From: Gymnothorax reevesii
Lineage: Eukaryota > Chordata > Actinopteri > Anguilliformes > Muraenidae
Assembly (NCBI GenBank): GCA_029721435.1
Contig: CM056583.1
Span: 71,542,120-71,606,119 of the forward strand
DNA length: 64,000 nucleotides
Reading direction: 5' to 3'
Part shown: positions 62,733-64,000 of the stretch, in pieces
Numbering within the stretch: the first letter of the stretch is position 1
Layout of the letters: each line of letters opens with the position of its first letter
Program-made: the position numbers and the translations under genes
The notes under the pieces: model-generated
The model's input: the letters and a program-made list of their open reading frames with translations, nothing else
What the model was told of the DNA's origin: nothing
Database searches by the model: none

Positions 62733-64000
62733 TAAAGCTGCAAGCAGCGTTGGGGCGGGTCCTCGCCCACCCGCGCATGTCGAAACGGGGGCGAGACGCC
62801 CACCCGTGCATGTCGAAAGGGGGGCGAGACGCGTTCGAGCGATGTCGAGCATTGTGATTCGTTGAACAGTACGAGATAGTGGGAAATCTTTTATTTTGAG
62901 TTGAGTGCAAACCCCTTCACTGCAAGAGATTTTTGTTTTGAATAATGGAGCTATGAGCCATGGAACCTGGTCAAAGTATCTGAAGCACATTTAATCACTG
63001 GTGTGTATTGTGAAATCTTCCCCCATGCATGAACTAAGTGAAGGGAGATGATCCGTGGGCTCCAACTGCCACCCGGTGGACAATTGTGTAGTAGCACACA
63101 GAAATACATGGAAATCAATGAAAATCAAGAAATTAATAAATGCTTCTTCTACGTAAATCCTAGAAAGCTGAGATTTTGAGAACATGTTCCCTGAACACAG
63201 ACAAAAGTTTCATACGCTGCAACTTATGGTGAATTCAGAAGTGCGTCACTCTATATTTTTCAAAATATGAATATTCATAACATATTAATATCTCCAGAAA
63301 TATTCATAGAAATTGTTCCATGCTTGGCAGTTTGTCTGTACACATGGAGCTTATGAAGTCTACCAAAGGACATTTTGATACAATAAACGGTTTGTTCACA
63401 GTAAGAAATTATGTGATACTGTACAGCATATGATGAACATAACATTTTTTATTTCAAGAAGTCTTCATTGGATTTTCACGAAATCATGTGAGAATATCTG
63501 TCATGGTACAGCAATGATGTGTGATTTTTTTCAGAATTTTTAAACATTGCGTCAGGGCGTGGTGTAAGGAAAAGTGCCATTTTGGAGGATTTAGGTGGCG
63601 CTAGAGAGCCATTTTGTGCCTTTGGTGACGAATTTTGGGATAAGACATATGTTTGTTGCCTGTAAGAATTTACTGCAAAATTTTGTTCGTTTTTGACCAT
63701 GTTTAAGCGGTTAAATTAATGTTGGAAATTGCGTATGCATCGGGAAAAGGCAGTCAAAGTGGCTGCGGACCCCATCTTTGACGCCTCATAAAATCCAAAC
63801 CGTAGGACTTTTGAAAAAGTTGTACAGTAGTTTTCATCGGAAGAGTGTGCTGTGTCATCTATTAGCATTTGGGGTTGATACGATGAACGCCCTAGGAGGA
63901 GTTCGCGTTTGTTCGAGGGCAAATTTTGGCCAAATTTAGGGGAAAATGCAAATTTTGATATGCAAATTGCGGACTTCCTGTTTGATTTAGGTAATAGGTG
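62733..64000 (+). repeat. Array unit 32, cut by the right edge
   Basis: First 1,268 bp of a standard unit, ending just after the octamer pair. The array therefore continues beyond the window. Confidence 0.95.

Larger units (their letters stand above)
8890..64000 (+). repeat. Head-to-tail satellite array of ~1.54-kb units (34 units, right edge open)
   Basis: The 18-mer TTAAAGCTGCAAGCAGCG starts 32 units from 11451 to 62733. Two further degraded, head-less or truncated copies lie at the left edge. Basic spacing is 1,541-1,559 bp; longer spacings are explained by hairpin cassettes (about 73-85 bp each), one 826-bp duplication, one 71-bp duplication and two divergent units. All units have the same orientation. 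The long minus-strand ORFs in the units are not conserved as proteins. Confidence 0.97.

Noticed and set aside
11451..62750. tRNA-derived SINE head (A/B box) in the GC-rich start of each unit
   Set aside because: I could not find a convincing A box and B box pair with correct spacing, nor a cloverleaf. A SINE origin is not excluded but not supported.
8890..64000. CRISPR-like or rDNA-like array
   Set aside because: Unit size near 1.55 kb, eukaryotic context, no short direct repeats with unique spacers and no rRNA signature.

Overview
This is eukaryotic genomic DNA, most likely from a teleost fish. It has introns with GT/AG borders, long AT-rich non-coding stretches, poly-A tracts and TAA microsatellites. 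It also holds a large multidomain gene of a kind I associate with large fish transposons. The organism call is inference; no species-specific marker was recognised.

Left part (1-8.9 kb). One spliced gene on the minus strand runs from a start codon at 4855 off the left edge. Nine coding exons join without a phase error and give at least 1,248 residues. The protein carries an SGNH-hydrolase-like module (GDSH, N, DxxH), an Ala/Pro/Val/Ser minisatellite-encoded linker, a papain-fold or tegument-deubiquitinase-like cysteine-protease module (Cys580, Asp711-x-His713), an OTU cysteine-protease domain (DGNC at 925-928, His1037), and a row of basic [13 protein letters not shown] repeats. OTU modules are known from fish Helentrons (Helitron-like rolling-circle elements), and such basic repeats can precede a Helitron Rep/helicase. 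This may therefore be the 5' part of an autonomous Helentron-type element whose Rep/helicase would lie left of position 1. A candidate minus-strand promoter (GC box, TATA box, 5' splice donor) sits near 7.02-7.1 kb. A degenerate 210-bp tandem duplication lies at 6.15-6.57 kb. The rest of 5-8.9 kb has no gene I can support.

Right part (about 8.9-64 kb). All of this is one head-to-tail array: two degraded edge copies, 31 complete units and one cut by the right edge. Basic period is about 1,541-1,559 bp. Each unit has a GC-rich head (TTAAAGCTGCAAGCAGCG followed by a two-copy GC-rich minisatellite), an AT-rich middle with a perfect 14-bp palindrome, two related internal modules sharing GGTGGCGCTAGAGAGCC, a pair of ATGCAAAT octamers, and a tail of AAGAATAA/(TAA)n. 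Between tail and next head sit 0, 1, 2 or 3 copies of a 43-bp GC-rich hairpin cassette (29 in all), which explain most of the length differences between units.

Several unit bodies recur almost unchanged at distant places with different neighbours and different hairpin content (units 6/26, 7/29, 20/28, 21/31, 17/23/25). The array has therefore been reshuffled by recombination or re-insertion with breakpoints often near the hairpin/TAA borders. The array codes for no protein I believe in. The most interesting hypothesis is that it is a satellite born from a non-autonomous, hairpin-terminated rolling-circle element, lying beside a candidate autonomous partner gene.
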